A stretch of DNA of 64,000 bases from Rheinheimera sp. EpRS3 (lineage in GTDB: Bacteria; Pseudomonadota; Gammaproteobacteria; Enterobacterales; Alteromonadaceae), in assembly GCF_001513785.1 (NCBI RefSeq), contig NZ_LNQS01000009.1, forward strand, positions 558,001-622,000, read 5' to 3'. The number at the start of each line of letters is the position of its first letter. Positions within the stretch are counted from its first letter, which is position 1. The notes beneath the pieces are model-generated. The model ran no database searches and was not told the origin of the DNA. It was given only the letters and a program-made list of their open reading frames with translations. Below, piece by piece: positions 28,599 through 38,141 of the stretch. The translations under genes and the position numbers were made by a program.

Positions 28599-31198
28599 GG
28601 TTGTACTCCGTTAGCGCGTTTTGCGCCTGACTGTTGTAAACGTTGTTGCACCCGTTGCTTTATTTTATCGCTGATTTTGCTGCTAAGCTGCAGGCTGGTG
28701 ATCAGCGCCGGTATATCTTCTTCCAGATTAATATTCAGGTTTATCGCCCGACCAGCTTCCAGCGCCGGGTTTTGGCCTTTCAGGGTTAGCCCCAGCAACA
28801 ATTTACCACTGGTATCATAGCTGACATTGCTCGATAGCACCGAATAATGAAAATCGTCCAGCGCTTCCAGCACCACTTTCATGCCCTGATTGCTTGCTGC
28901 CATAGATTGCGCTGTAGGCGGGCGGTACTGTAACTTGCCGCCCGGGCTTTCTGCCGCAATACTGCCATCTTTAACGCTGGCGCCGTTACGCCCAAGCAGC
29001 AGTGGAATAGTGCCGGAGATCCGGCCATTGCCGGTTAGATCGGTAGTGGGGTGTTGTTGTAGCAACTGGGTTAAATCAATTTGTTTGAGTTGCAGCAGTA
29101 ATTGCTGCTCTGCCAGCGATAAATCCAGCAATACCGGTTCCACCTGCACCTGCCCACCCATTGCCAGCAGTTGTAGCTGCTGGATATCCAGTTTACCTGC
29201 GGTAATGGCATCGGCAGTAGTATTATATTGCGCATTCAGTTTTAGTGGCCCGACAACTACGCCGTGCTCAATTTCGGCCACGGTGGCATCAGTTGTACCC
29301 AGTTGCACGGCATCGGCCTGGTATTTTAGCTGCAGTGCGGCAGTTAACTCTTTAAACAGGCTACGATCATAAATGCCACTGACACCCGACAAATTTACCT
29401 TTGCGCTGGCACTGACTGCCGGTAACAGGGTTAATTCACCTGAGCTGGCAATACGGCCGCGGTTAAACTCCAGTAAAGCAGGCCAGGCGGTTAAGGTTGC
29501 CGCCAGCGGGTTACCTGCCAGCAAAAACATATCATCCAGTTGCCAGTTAAGTTTAAGCTTATCATCTTGGTACTTTAGCTGATGTGTAAGCCCCAGGCTG
29601 GCGGCGTTGCTTATATGGCCGTCCAGTACCAAATCGTTTAGATCGCCACTGAGTTTACTTTGCCACTGCCAGCTTTGGGGCTTTAACTGCAGATGCGCCA
29701 GTTCGCTGATACTCAGCTTGATATCAGAGTGCAGCTTAACCTGACTAAAGCGGCTGTCACCACTAAACTGGCCGGGGCTGATGCTGAGCTTGATATTGCG
29801 GCCACTGATATCGGGCGCACTCAGGGTGGCGATGTCGGCGGTTAACTGCTGTACATCCAGCTGCCAGCTGTCGGCCAGCCAGTAGGCGTTAAATTCACTG
29901 TTAAGCTGTACCTCGCCCAGTTTAGTGTCTGGCGCCGGGTTAAAAAGCTGTTGCTTCAGGCTTAACGTTGCCTGTTGCAGCTGTGCGCTGATTGGTGGAG
30001 TAAGGTTAAGCATGGCATTGCCACTTAAGCCCAGCGCTGTTCTGCCTTCGCTGGTAAGGGCTATCTGCAGTGGCAGGGCGTTAAGTTGTGGTTGATTTTT
30101 GCCATCGGCGTTTACCGTAATATGCACTGCATCAGCATTAAGGCCCAACTGCAACAAATCACCGGACAACTGTGGTTTTAATAAGGTTAACTGGCTATTT
30201 AACTGGTACTGGCTTAGCTCGCCTTGTTCAAGGCCAAGCTTAGCGGCAACCGTGCCTTGCAACTGGCCTATGCCCGGCAGGCTAAGCGGTGTGGGCAGGT
30301 TAGCACTTAGTTGCCAGCTGCCACTAGCCTGCTGGCTCAGGTTGGCCAGGTTAAGTTGCTCCGGCAATGCCAGTTGCCAGTTACTTTGCAGCGTTACCGG
30401 TGCGGTAAACTGCGTTAAAGCATCTGCCGGCAGCTCAATTTGCCACAGCTTAAACTGTTGTAATAACCAGGGCGAGGGCGGGGCAATATCCAGCTTAAGT
30501 TCGCCGCTGGCATTAATGCCGTTTTGGGCGGAAAGCTGCTGGCTGAGTGTAAGCCAGGCACTGTCATCCAGCGTGAGTTGCGCATTAAGCAGTGGCAGGT
30601 TTTGTATGGCCTGGTAATCGCCGCTCAGGCTTAACCGCGCTATATCGCTGCTAGTAGCGTCGGCACTGTATGTGTCGTTACTGGCAGCATCAGCAACAGT
30701 AAGTTGGTACTGCAGTTTTTGTTGCACAATGCTGATGTCGGCTTGCAGCTGATAACTGCAGCGGCTCTGGCCGCAGGGCAGGTGGATACCAAGCTGTTGT
30801 AGCGAAACTGTGCCGGGCAAAATAGCTGGCAGTTGCCAGTTTTCTGGCAGGCTAAAAGCAGGCATTGCTGTATCCGCAGTGCTCGCATCTGTTTGCGGCC
30901 AGGTGGTCAGGGTAATATTGCCACTACCCAGCTGAACATGATCCAGTGCCAGACTAAACCAGGCCGGAAACAGCCAGCTAACTGCCACATCATTCAGTTG
31001 CACGTGAACATCTGCAGAGCTGATATTAAAGCTGACATGGCTTAACTGCAGTTGATGCAGCGACAACGCTTTGACTTCATAATGCAGGTTTTGCACCGGC
31101 AAAGCTGCCAGTGTTTTTTGTAGGTACCAGTAACCCGTAGCCAGTAACAGCAGCATTAGCACTAAGCTTGTAAGCAGCGTTTTATGCCACCAGCGCAT
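28595..31198 (-). CDS. ydbH: AsmA-like intermembrane lipid transporter YdbH
   Basis: 867 residues: one N-terminal membrane helix (about 7-27), then a very long beta-rich periplasmic region of repeating strands (many LxLxQLxL segments), and a C-terminal AsmA/TamB-type DctA-YdbH domain (about 700-860, with GKLQYRPPTA and ALDDFHYSVLSS). YdbH, with TamB and YhdP, moves phospholipid from the inner to the outer membrane. The length matches E. coli YdbH (about 880). First gene of the operon; the ribosome site is AAGGATC. Confidence 0.9.
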   Translation of the reverse strand: MRWWHKTLLTSLVLMLLLLATGYWYLQKTLAALPVQNLHYEVKALSLHQLQLSHVSFNISSADVHVQLNDVAVSWLFPAWFSLALDHVQLGSGNITLTTWPQTDASTADTAMPAFSLPENWQLPAILPGTVSLQQLGIHLPCGQSRCSYQLQADISIVQQKLQYQLTVADAASNDTYSADATSSDIARLSLSGDYQAIQNLPLLNAQLTLDDSAWLTLSQQLSAQNGINASGELKLDIAPPSPWLLQQFKLWQIELPADALTQFTAPVTLQSNWQLALPEQLNLANLSQQASGSWQLSANLPTPLSLPGIGQLQGTVAAKLGLEQGELSQYQLNSQLTLLKPQLSGDLLQLGLNADAVHITVNADGKNQPQLNALPLQIALTSEGRTALGLSGNAMLNLTPPISAQLQQATLSLKQQLFNPAPDTKLGEVQLNSEFNAYWLADSWQLDVQQLTADIATLSAPDISGRNIKLSISPGQFSGDSRFSQVKLHSDIKLSISELAHLQLKPQSWQWQSKLSGDLNDLVLDGHISNAASLGLTHQLKYQDDKLKLNWQLDDMFLLAGNPLAATLTAWPALLEFNRGRIASSGELTLLPAVSASAKVNLSGVSGIYDRSLFKELTAALQLKYQADAVQLGTTDATVAEIEHGVVVGPLKLNAQYNTTADAITAGKLDIQQLQLLAMGGQVQVEPVLLDLSLAEQQLLLQLKQIDLTQLLQQHPTTDLTGNGRISGTIPLLLGRNGASVKDGSIAAESPGGKLQYRPPTAQSMAASNQGMKVVLEALDDFHYSVLSSNVSYDTSGKLLLGLTLKGQNPALEAGRAINLNINLEEDIPALITSLQLSSKISDKIKQRVQQRLQQSGAKRANGVQP

Positions 31199-31314
31199 GG
31201 GTATGATCCTTTATTTAATTAAACCGACAGTAAGCTGAACTCACTGAATAGATTATGAATATATCAGCTGGGCCGGGTTATCTCTATGTAGCAGTGGTAT
31301 AAAACCGCGGCAAT

Positions 31315-31338
31315 AAAAAAGGGCAGCCTTGGCTGCCC
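31315..31338 (-). terminator. Terminator of the M28 peptidase gene
   Basis: GGGCAGCC-AA-GGCTGCCC on the minus strand followed by TTTTTT, about 20 bp after the peptidase stop and upstream of ydbH. Confidence 0.85.
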
Positions 31339-31357
31339 CGGGGATCATCAAGTTTTT

Positions 31358-33073
31358 TTATTTACGCGCATCAGCTGATGCATCGCGTATTGCCTTAAAT
31401 TCGTTACCCTGATTCCAGTTTGGCCAGTTGCGGCTGTTAGCCAGCTCGTTGCCAACCTGATAAAACAGGAATAAGTCTTGCTGTGCGCCACGCAAATCCC
31501 AGTCGTCGTTCCACTCGTCGTTTACCTTGTGGTAGCAACAGGTATTGTATTCAGCACGCTGAGCTTTACCCCATTCTGCGCCATTTTCAAAGTGGTCGTT
31601 ACCGCCTTTTGCATAAAGAATTGGCACGCCTTTTTTTGACAGATTAAAGTGATCTGAGCGATAAGCAATACCGGCTTCCGGGTTATGCTCACGCACGGCA
31701 TAACGGCCTTGTTGTTCGGTGTATTTGATCAGGATATCTTCAGCGTTGTTATTACCCAGGCCAACAATCACCATATCTTTCATCGGGCCATACACGTTCA
31801 TTACGTCCATGTTAATGCCGACGACAGTTTTTTCCAGTGGGAATACCGGGTTAGCGGCATACCAGGCTGAACCTAACAAACCGCGCTCTTCTGCTGTTAC
31901 CGCGACAAATACCACTGAGCGCTCTGGCTTAGGTTGCTGGGTGAAATACTCTGCCAGTGCCAGTAAGCCGCCGGTGCCGGATGCGTTATCCTGGGCGCCG
32001 TTAAATACTTTGTTTGTCGGGTTAGAGAAGTCCATGCCCAGATGATCCCAATGCGCCATATACAACACATATTCATCCGGATATTTGCTGCCTTCGATAT
32101 AGCCCACCACGTTGCTGGATACCAGTTCGCGTAGGTTGTTTTTTACACTGACTGACGCTGTGGCGTTAAGTGCGACCGGGGCAAAATCTTTTTGCAGGGC
32201 GTTTTTGTGCATAGTAGCTAAATCGGTGCCGATATTAGCAAACAGCTTTTCGGCGGCTTCAGTAGTTACCCAGCCTTCTACTTTGGCGCGGTCCATGTTT
32301 TTGTTTTCGTTGATTAAATCAAATTTAATCGGTGAACCATGAGCTACTACGCCCCAACCGTAGCTGGCCGGTGCGGTTTCATGAATAATCAGTGCCATAG
32401 CGGCACCCTGACGGGCAGCTTCTTCATATTTGTAGGTCCAGCGGCCATAGTAAGTCATGGCATTGCCGTTAAATAGTGCCGGGTCCTGGGTGGCAAAGCC
32501 CGGATCGTTAACAAACATCACCACGGTTTTGCCTTTTACGTCTAAACCTTCGTAGTCGTTCCAGCCGTATTCCGGTGCCACTATACCGTAGCCAACAAAT
32601 ACCATTTCGCTGTCGGTTACCTCAACCTGTTCGGTCACCTGGGTGGTCCAGGCTGTCATATCGTCACGGTAGTTAAACTGCGCCGGTAACTTAGCGCCCT
32701 TTAATGTCATGGCCGATACCTGAACCGGATCAATTTGTACCAACGATACCGGTTGCTTATAGCTGTCGCCGTCGATAGGTTTTAAACCGATGCGGCGAAA
32801 GTTGTCTTCCAAAAAGGCAACGGTTAACTCTTCGCCTTTTGTTGCCGGCGCACGGCCCTGAAACTCGTCTGCTGATAGCGTTTTAATATATTCGCCTAAG
32901 CGTGGGTTAACTTCACTAAACTGTAATTCGCTGCTTTTAGCTGCAGTTTCGTTTGCGACTGTGGGATTAACTTCTGCTGTTTTTTCGCTGGCGGGTTGCT
33001 CTGAGCAGGCCGTTAATACTGCCATGGCTGTCAGCGCAGTGACAAATGTGCTAAAGCGGGAAAGGGTAATCAT
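31358..33073 (-). CDS. M28-family aminopeptidase lipoprotein
   Basis: 571-residue lipoprotein: lipobox LTAC with C23, then a PA (protease-associated) insert at about 140-290, and an M28 zinc peptidase domain. Metal ligands can be read in order: MAHWDHLG (H), GAQDNASGTGG (D), TAEERGLLGS (E, with the catalytic general base), MDVMNVYG (D) and SDHFNLSKKG (H). It should trim N-terminal residues from peptides in the periplasm or on the outer membrane. Its own terminator makes it a single-gene unit; the ribosome site CGGAG is well placed. Confidence 0.9.
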   Translation of the reverse strand: MITLSRFSTFVTALTAMAVLTACSEQPASEKTAEVNPTVANETAAKSSELQFSEVNPRLGEYIKTLSADEFQGRAPATKGEELTVAFLEDNFRRIGLKPIDGDSYKQPVSLVQIDPVQVSAMTLKGAKLPAQFNYRDDMTAWTTQVTEQVEVTDSEMVFVGYGIVAPEYGWNDYEGLDVKGKTVVMFVNDPGFATQDPALFNGNAMTYYGRWTYKYEEAARQGAAMALIIHETAPASYGWGVVAHGSPIKFDLINENKNMDRAKVEGWVTTEAAEKLFANIGTDLATMHKNALQKDFAPVALNATASVSVKNNLRELVSSNVVGYIEGSKYPDEYVLYMAHWDHLGMDFSNPTNKVFNGAQDNASGTGGLLALAEYFTQQPKPERSVVFVAVTAEERGLLGSAWYAANPVFPLEKTVVGINMDVMNVYGPMKDMVIVGLGNNNAEDILIKYTEQQGRYAVREHNPEAGIAYRSDHFNLSKKGVPILYAKGGNDHFENGAEWGKAQRAEYNTCCYHKVNDEWNDDWDLRGAQQDLFLFYQVGNELANSRNWPNWNQGNEFKAIRDASADARK

Positions 33074-33172
33074 AGTGGCTCCGTAGTTTTTTATTGTTGT
33101 CTGTTTTGTTAGCTAACGCGCAATGGCGGCGCCAGTTGGGCAAAATCAGTTTATCTTAGCGTAACTGAAATC

Positions 33173-33196
33173 AGGCGACCAGTTTGCCGGTCGCCT
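33173..33196 (-). terminator. Hairpin after the 33.2 kb gene
   Basis: AGGCGACC and GGTCGCCT form an 8-bp stem just downstream of the minus-strand gene ending at 33208. The following T content is modest (TGATTTC), so termination is plausible only. Confidence 0.45.
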
Positions 33197-33207
33197 GTGC
33201 CGGGGGA

Positions 33208-33810
33208 TTAGTCTTTATAGCCCCATGGCGTTGGCGGTAGAGCGACCGGTTTGGTTAAATCAAAATCAACCCGGAACTCGCGGCCTTCGCGGATCAAGCG
33301 GTAGCTAAAGGTTTGCGGGTAAATATACATTTGCCAGATATTGGTATTTGACTGCGGGTTACCTAAACGTGAGAACAGCTCTTTTGAATATTGATCGGCC
33401 GGAAAGCTCTGCACATTAGCCCAGCCGGCATCTGTGGTATGGCCGCCGTACATGGTAGAAACATCATGGCTGCCGTCTTTTTTGCGGTGATCGTGCTTTA
33501 AACTCAGGCCTGAGCCGGTTTTGGTAATAATCCAGGTGCGGGAATGATCATCACCCACATGAAACGGAATTTGTAATTGACTGTCAGTACAGTTACGCAC
33601 ATGCATAACTAAACGGCCTTCAAAGCCACCACTTTGCGGATTATCAATGCTGACTTTGCCTTCATAGGCTTTACCGCAGTGGGCACGCAGGTTGTCGAAG
33701 TAAGCATCGTGGCTGGTAATAGACACCAGTGGTGCATCCTGCACGATATTTGCCGCAGCGGCGGCAGAAAATGTCAGGGCAATAGCGGTTGTAATCAGTG
33801 TCTTGTGCAT
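33208..33810 (-). CDS. Exported protein, unknown
   Basis: 200 residues with a signal peptide (TTAIALTFSAAAAA). Mature part has one cysteine pair (about C44 and C72, AHCGKAYEG and VRNCTDSQL), suggesting a disulfide, and an aromatic C-terminal half (IWQMYIYPQTFSYRLIREGREFRVDFDL). The ATG at 33810 follows AGGAGA. No family recognised with confidence; similar proteins are hypothetical in related genera. Lies alone. Confidence 0.7.
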   Translation of the reverse strand: MHKTLITTAIALTFSAAAAANIVQDAPLVSITSHDAYFDNLRAHCGKAYEGKVSIDNPQSGGFEGRLVMHVRNCTDSQLQIPFHVGDDHSRTWIITKTGSGLSLKHDHRKKDGSHDVSTMYGGHTTDAGWANVQSFPADQYSKELFSRLGNPQSNTNIWQMYIYPQTFSYRLIREGREFRVDFDLTKPVALPPTPWGYKD

Positions 33811-33908
33811 ATATTTCTCCTTATAACACCGCCGGACTATAACCTTTGTGCGTATTGGCTGCAAACTGGTGTTACGCTTAAGCCAACTGAGACTGGAGCA
33901 AAAAACAG

Positions 33909-34178
33909 ATGCAAAATGAACTGGATGCTAAATTTTTATTCAGCGTGTTTAGTAAAATTGAAAAACACGGCAAAGCGATTAACAACGAGCTTGGCGCAGG
34001 TTTTGAGCTCGAAGGAGTTACGGTAAATTCCGGCTTTGATGGTTACGAGGTGTATTTTAGCAATGGCAAGGTGCAGTTAACCTTGGGTTTTCATAACAAA
34101 TGGCACAGTGATGCGAAATCAGAAACCGATATGGATGAATTTATGGCGCAGTTGCGCAAAATTAACCGGCAGCACTAA
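33909..34178 (+). CDS. Small conserved hypothetical protein
   Basis: 89-residue cytoplasmic protein, no family recognised. Helix (LDAKFLFSVFSKIEKHGKAIN) followed by strands (EGVTVNSGFDGYEVYF, KVQLTLGF) and a C-terminal helix (MDEFMAQLRKI). A CTGGAG-type ribosome site lies 14 bp upstream. Located between a divergent gene and the lysine riboswitch leader. Core-like composition argues that it is a real gene. Confidence 0.6.
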   Translation: MQNELDAKFLFSVFSKIEKHGKAINNELGAGFELEGVTVNSGFDGYEVYFSNGKVQLTLGFHNKWHSDAKSETDMDEFMAQLRKINRQH

Positions 34179-34371
34179 ATTATTTTATTGCTTTATTTCA
34201 CTTCGGCTAAGGATTTGTTCAGTTTAAACCGCTACCATAGCGCGCAGTTATAAGCGCTGGCAGAGACGACGGCGGGCGTTACCTGAGTAACTATTTTTTA
34301 GACGGCTAAAAGGCTATTGCCTGTTCAGGCAAAACAAGGTAAGGTGTCGCCCGTCAATCATATCTGATAGA
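34179..34371 (+). other. Leader/promoter region of lysC
   Basis: No gene. It includes a hairpin TTGCCT-GTTC-AGGCAA (34318-34333) and a longer, imperfect pairing between GACGGCGGGCGTTACC (near 34268-34290) and GGTAAGGTGTCGCCCGTC (34338-34355). No good -35/-10 pair stands out. Confidence 0.4.
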
Positions 34372-34536
34372 CCAGAAGAGGCGCGTTAGCCAGGTAGTTC
34401 AGGACAGATGTCTATACATCGTAGCCTGAATAAGGGGGACTAACGCCGAGAAAAGCGCAGTTATAGAGCTGCACTTTTCGGTCGTTAAGGCTGAATCCTT
34501 GCGACTGTCACCTGAATTTCGGTGGAGAGCTTCTGG
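34372..34536 (+). ncRNA. Lysine (L-box) riboswitch
   Basis: P1 is CCAGAAG (34372-34378) with CTTCTGG (34530-34536). Inside are the conserved blocks AGAGGCGCG, AGGTAGT, AAGGGGGAC, GCCGAG, GGCTGAATCC and the CTGTCACC strand near 34506, all in the same order as in the E. coli lysC leader. It binds lysine and lowers expression of the downstream aspartokinase. Confidence 0.95.
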
Positions 34537-34565
34537 CCTTTGTTAACTACAGTTTACAGAAATTA

Positions 34566-34644
34566 CAGAAGCAATCTGTGCCATTCTCGTTTTGCTGTTA
34601 GCAAATGCCATGCTCTGCTTATTATGTTTTATAAGGAGAGGCAC
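34566..34644 (+). promoter_or_regulatory. Likely expression platform of the lysine riboswitch
   Basis: CAGAAGC (34566-34572) can pair with GCTTCTG (34529-34535), the 3' strand of P1, so the two foldings exclude each other. GTGCC-AT-TCTC (34578-34588) is complementary to GAGAGGCAC (34636-34644), which covers most of the AAGGAGAGG ribosome site of lysC. This predicts translational shut-off when lysine holds P1 closed. The fold is inferred by eye. Confidence 0.55.
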
Positions 34645-34646
34645 CC

Positions 34647-35999
34647 TTGTCCAAACTTATTGTTGCAAAATTCGGCGGCACCAGTGTCGCAGACTTCGAT
34701 GCTATGTCGCGTTGTGCTGACATTATTCTGGCTGAACCCACTATCCGTTTAGTGGTGGTTAGCGCCAGTTCCGGCGTCACTAACCTTTTAGTTGATATTA
34801 CCAAACATACCGATGTTACCGAGCGCTATGCCTGTTATCAGGGCATCGAGGGTATTACGCTGGCGGTATTAAACCGTTTGCAGCAGCCCGATGCAGTAGC
34901 AGCTGATATTGACCAGCTGCTATCGGCACTGAAAGAGCTGATAGAGCAGGGCGGCGCGGTGTACAGCGGCGCGCATAAAGATGAAATTCAATCTTTCGGT
35001 GAGCGCTTAAGCTCAGTGCTGTTTGCTCAGGTGCTGCGTGAGCGTGGTGCCGCAGGTTTATGCTTTGATGCCCGCCGGGTAATGCGCACTGACAGCCGCT
35101 TTGGTAAAGGCGAACCGCAAATTACGCAAATCAGTGAGTTGTGTGCAATTCAGTTACAGCCCTTGCTGGCGGATAACGTAGTCGTTACTCAGGGCTTTAT
35201 CGGTGCCGATGATATCTGCCAGACCACCACACTTGGCCGTGGCGGTTCCGATTACAGTGCAGCTTTATTGGGAGAAGCCTTAAATGCAGCGGTAGTACAA
35301 ATATGGACCGATGTAGTCGGTATTTTTACCACTGATCCACGCTTAACTGATCAGGCGCGCTGCATTAAAGAAATAAGCTTTGATGAAGCCGCTGAAATGG
35401 CCACTTTTGGTGCCAAAGTCTTGCACCCGGCAACGCTGATACCAGCGATGCGGCGTAATATTGGTGTGTTTGTCGGCTCCAGCCGCGAGCCACAAGCCGG
35501 TGGCACCTGGATAGCCAAAGACGTAAAAGATCGCCCGCCGTATCGTGCAATAGCACTTCGAAAAGCACAAACGCTGATCACCGTAAAAAGCCCGGCCATG
35601 TTGCACGCTGCCGGTTTTTTAACCCGGGTGTTTGATATTTTAAGCCGCCACCAGATTTCGGTTGATTTAGTGACAACTTCTGAAATCAGCGTAGCGCTGA
35701 CGTTGGATGAAGGCGGTATGAGCAGTGCTTTTAGTGCGTCGGTAGAGCCGGCACTGGCAGAGCTGCGCAGTTTTTGTGAAGTGTCTGTGGAGCAGGGGTT
35801 AAGCCTGATTGCCGTGATTGGCAACCATCTGCACAGTAGCAAAGGGGTGACCGGCGATTTATTTAATACGTTGGAGCGTATTAATATGCGGCTGATCTGC
35901 CATGGCGCTTCTAAACATAACCTGTGCTTTTTAGTACAGGATGCAGATGCCCCGGCAGTGGTAAAACAGCTGCACCAAAGCCTGTTTAGCGCAGCGTAA
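34647..35999 (+). CDS. lysC: Lysine-sensitive aspartokinase III
   Basis: 450 residues, the length of E. coli LysC (449). KFGGTSV at residues 8-14 is the kinase ATP/aspartate signature; two ACT domains follow at the C-terminus (ITVKSPAMLHAAGFLTRVFDILSRH, VIGNHLHSSKGVTGDLF). It phosphorylates aspartate, the first step to lysine, threonine and methionine. The start is TTG at 34647, immediately after the AAGGAGAGG site. Control is at least by the lysine riboswitch in its leader plus allosteric lysine inhibition. dapA at 50.5 kb is the next lysine-pathway gene in the window. Confidence 0.95.
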   Translation: MSKLIVAKFGGTSVADFDAMSRCADIILAEPTIRLVVVSASSGVTNLLVDITKHTDVTERYACYQGIEGITLAVLNRLQQPDAVAADIDQLLSALKELIEQGGAVYSGAHKDEIQSFGERLSSVLFAQVLRERGAAGLCFDARRVMRTDSRFGKGEPQITQISELCAIQLQPLLADNVVVTQGFIGADDICQTTTLGRGGSDYSAALLGEALNAAVVQIWTDVVGIFTTDPRLTDQARCIKEISFDEAAEMATFGAKVLHPATLIPAMRRNIGVFVGSSREPQAGGTWIAKDVKDRPPYRAIALRKAQTLITVKSPAMLHAAGFLTRVFDILSRHQISVDLVTTSEISVALTLDEGGMSSAFSASVEPALAELRSFCEVSVEQGLSLIAVIGNHLHSSKGVTGDLFNTLERINMRLICHGASKHNLCFLVQDADAPAVVKQLHQSLFSAA

Positions 36000-36004
36000 T
36001 AAGC

Positions 36005-36038
36005 ACTGCAGTAGCGTCTTTTACGATGCTACTGCAGT
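36005..36038. terminator. Hairpin between lysC and the convergent symporter
   Basis: ACTGCAGTAGC and GCTACTGCAGT form an 11-bp perfect stem with a 12-nt loop. It begins 5 bp after the lysC stop and overlaps the last codons of the symporter gene. No strong T-run. Confidence 0.45.
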
Positions 36039-37265
36039 ATTGTGTTGTGCCGGCTCTGCGGGAGTTTGTACCAAACCTTCTGAGCGGCCAATCACCAGTG
36101 CTACCATAGTATCGCCTGTTACATTGGTGGCGGTGCGCATCATATCGATAATCCTGTCTACCGCGGCAATAAAAGCGATGCCTTCAATCGGTAAACCCAC
36201 CACACTTAAGGTTACTGTTAGCATAACCATAGCAGTACCCGGTACACCGGCGGTGCCAACAGATGCTAATGTCGCGGTGCCGGCAATCAGCAAATAATCG
36301 ACTGTTGTAAGATCTATTCCATACAGATGGGCAATAAAAATGGCTGCTATGGCCGGGTAAATACCGCCACAGCCGTCCATATTAATGGTGGCGCCCAGTG
36401 GCAGTACAAAGCTGGCATAATCTTTTGATACACCTAAGTTTTCGGTTACCACTTTATGGCTTACCGGCAGGCTGCCGTAGCTGCTGGCGCTGCTGTAGGC
36501 GACTAACTGCGCCGGTAAGATAGCTTTAAAGTAATCGCGCACACGCATACCACCAAACAGCTTAACCAGGCCGCCATAGGTAAATACAATGTGGATAATA
36601 CAAGCCAGATAAATGGCCAGAATAAATTTGCCCAGCGGCAACAAAGTGTCCAGACCATAATTACCCACTACCCAAGCCATTAAACCAAATACGCCAAGCG
36701 GGGTTAACTCCAGCACCATACGGGTGATCTGATACATAATATCGGCACCGGACAGCAGCACTTTTTTCATCGGCGCGGCTTTTTCGCCTATTTTATTAAT
36801 AGCGATACCCACTAAGGCAGCAAAGACAATAATTTGCAGAATATTACCGTTTACCATAGCCGCCAGCGGGTTGGTAGGGATAAGGTTGGTCAGTACATCG
36901 GCTACCGGTGGAATGTCGCGCGGCTTTATCTCTGCAGCAGTTAATTGTACGGTATCGCCCCAGTTCACCAGTGAGCCTACCGTTAAGCCAATTAAACTGG
37001 CAATAAAGGCAGTCAGTAAAAATAACCCCACGGTTTTAAATGCCAGCCGCTGCATTTTACCGCTGTCGGCCAGTGAGGTAATGCTGCTGATCAGGGCAAA
37101 AAATACCAGCGGCACTACCAGCATGCGAATGGCATTAATAAATAAGGTGCCTAACGGTTTAAAGACAGTGGCCGTTTCGCCCAGCAGTGCACCGGTAGTG
37201 ACACCCAATAACAGGGCTCCCAGCACTCTTTGCCAAAACGGAATTGCAAACCAGAAAGCCAACAT
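36021..37265 (-). CDS. Dicarboxylate/amino acid:cation symporter
   Basis: 414-residue DAACS (GltP/DctA-type) inner-membrane transporter with eight helices and two hairpins. The serine-rich hairpin lies at about 250 (YSSASSYGSLPVS) and the binding motif is GATINMDGCGG (canonical NMDGT), followed by AGVPGTAMVMLTVTL and DRIIDMMRTATNVTGD. Probably a glutamate/aspartate or C4-dicarboxylate symporter driven by Na+ or H+; the TNVTGD helix-8 motif favours this family without fixing the substrate. Monocistronic. Confidence 0.88.
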   Translation of the reverse strand: MLAFWFAIPFWQRVLGALLLGVTTGALLGETATVFKPLGTLFINAIRMLVVPLVFFALISSITSLADSGKMQRLAFKTVGLFLLTAFIASLIGLTVGSLVNWGDTVQLTAAEIKPRDIPPVADVLTNLIPTNPLAAMVNGNILQIIVFAALVGIAINKIGEKAAPMKKVLLSGADIMYQITRMVLELTPLGVFGLMAWVVGNYGLDTLLPLGKFILAIYLACIIHIVFTYGGLVKLFGGMRVRDYFKAILPAQLVAYSSASSYGSLPVSHKVVTENLGVSKDYASFVLPLGATINMDGCGGIYPAIAAIFIAHLYGIDLTTVDYLLIAGTATLASVGTAGVPGTAMVMLTVTLSVVGLPIEGIAFIAAVDRIIDMMRTATNVTGDTMVALVIGRSEGLVQTPAEPAQHNTAVAS

Positions 37266-37308
37266 AAAATAGCGCCATAATTCAATTTTACGTCATTATA
37301 GAGACAAC

Positions 37309-37332
37309 AAAAGCGGCAACAAGGCCGCTTTT
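37309..37332 (-). terminator. Terminator of queC
   Basis: AAAAGCGGC and GCCGCTTTT on the minus strand form a 9-bp stem with a 6-nt loop followed by TTG-TTG, 28 bp after the queC stop. Confidence 0.65.
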
Positions 37333-37359
37333 CTATATGTTATAACCAGGTATGTGGTA

Positions 37360-38028
37360 TTAGCTCAGGTTTTGCTCATACGGCAGCGGATCGGTAACCT
37401 TATTCAGCGTAAAGGCTTCTAACCGCTCCTGACAAGAACCACATTTACCACAGGCTTTTTCGCGGCCGTTGTAGCAGGTCCAGGTTTTGCTGTAATCCAG
37501 CCCCATAGCCAGGCCATCGGCCAGGATTTCTATTTTGGTTTGCGCCAGATAAGGGCTGATAATATCGACAGGTTCATAGTTGGCTATCTGGCAGACATCA
37601 TGCATTTTTTGCACAAATTCCGGCCGGCAGTCGGGGTAAATAAAATGATCGCCCGAGTGCGCACCGTAATACACCTGCGATGCGCCCAGCGATACCGCGT
37701 AACCTACCGCCAGCGACAGTAAAATCATATTACGGTTGGGTACCACGGTAGACTTCATATTGTCAGCCGCGTAATGGCCTTCGGGGATATCAATATCATC
37801 GGTTAATGAGGAACCCGCCAGCAGTTGATTAATCGCCGAGATATCAACAATTTTATGCTTGATACCCAGCTCCTGACAAACCTGTGCGGCACACTGCAGT
37901 TCTTTTACATGGCGCTGGCCATAATTAAAAGACAGAGCGTACACATCATGGCCGGCCTGCACGGCTTTGTGTAACACAGTGAAGGAATCCATCCCTCCGG
38001 AGTAAATCACCACAACTTTGTTCGGCAT
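37360..38028 (-). CDS. queC: 7-cyano-7-deazaguanine synthase
   Basis: 222 residues. PP-loop SGGMDS (10-15) for ATP activation, and the zinc site C185, C193, C196 and C199 ([15 protein letters not shown]) near the C-terminus. QueC turns 7-carboxy-7-deazaguanine into preQ0 with ammonia and ATP on the way to queuosine. It is divergent from queE, which makes its substrate, across a 113-bp gap. Confidence 0.96.
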   Translation of the reverse strand: MPNKVVVIYSGGMDSFTVLHKAVQAGHDVYALSFNYGQRHVKELQCAAQVCQELGIKHKIVDISAINQLLAGSSLTDDIDIPEGHYAADNMKSTVVPNRNMILLSLAVGYAVSLGASQVYYGAHSGDHFIYPDCRPEFVQKMHDVCQIANYEPVDIISPYLAQTKIEILADGLAMGLDYSKTWTCYNGREKACGKCGSCQERLEAFTLNKVTDPLPYEQNLS

Positions 38029-38141
38029 AGCAGGCTCTCTCTTGTATAATACGGCTTAAATTTTTAATGAATGCTGCCGGCCCTGAAGCCGGGCGCGCAT
38101 TGTACTGTAATTCAGCCACAGGCTAAAGGGCAAAGCACAGA

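Noticed and set aside
30099..30617. 172-codon plus-strand frame inside ydbH
   Set aside because: Shadow of the GC-biased, repetitive ydbH coding strand; very rich in Ser and Cys.
38029..38141. preQ1 riboswitch between queC and queE
   Set aside because: No preQ1-I or -II core sequence is visible in either direction.
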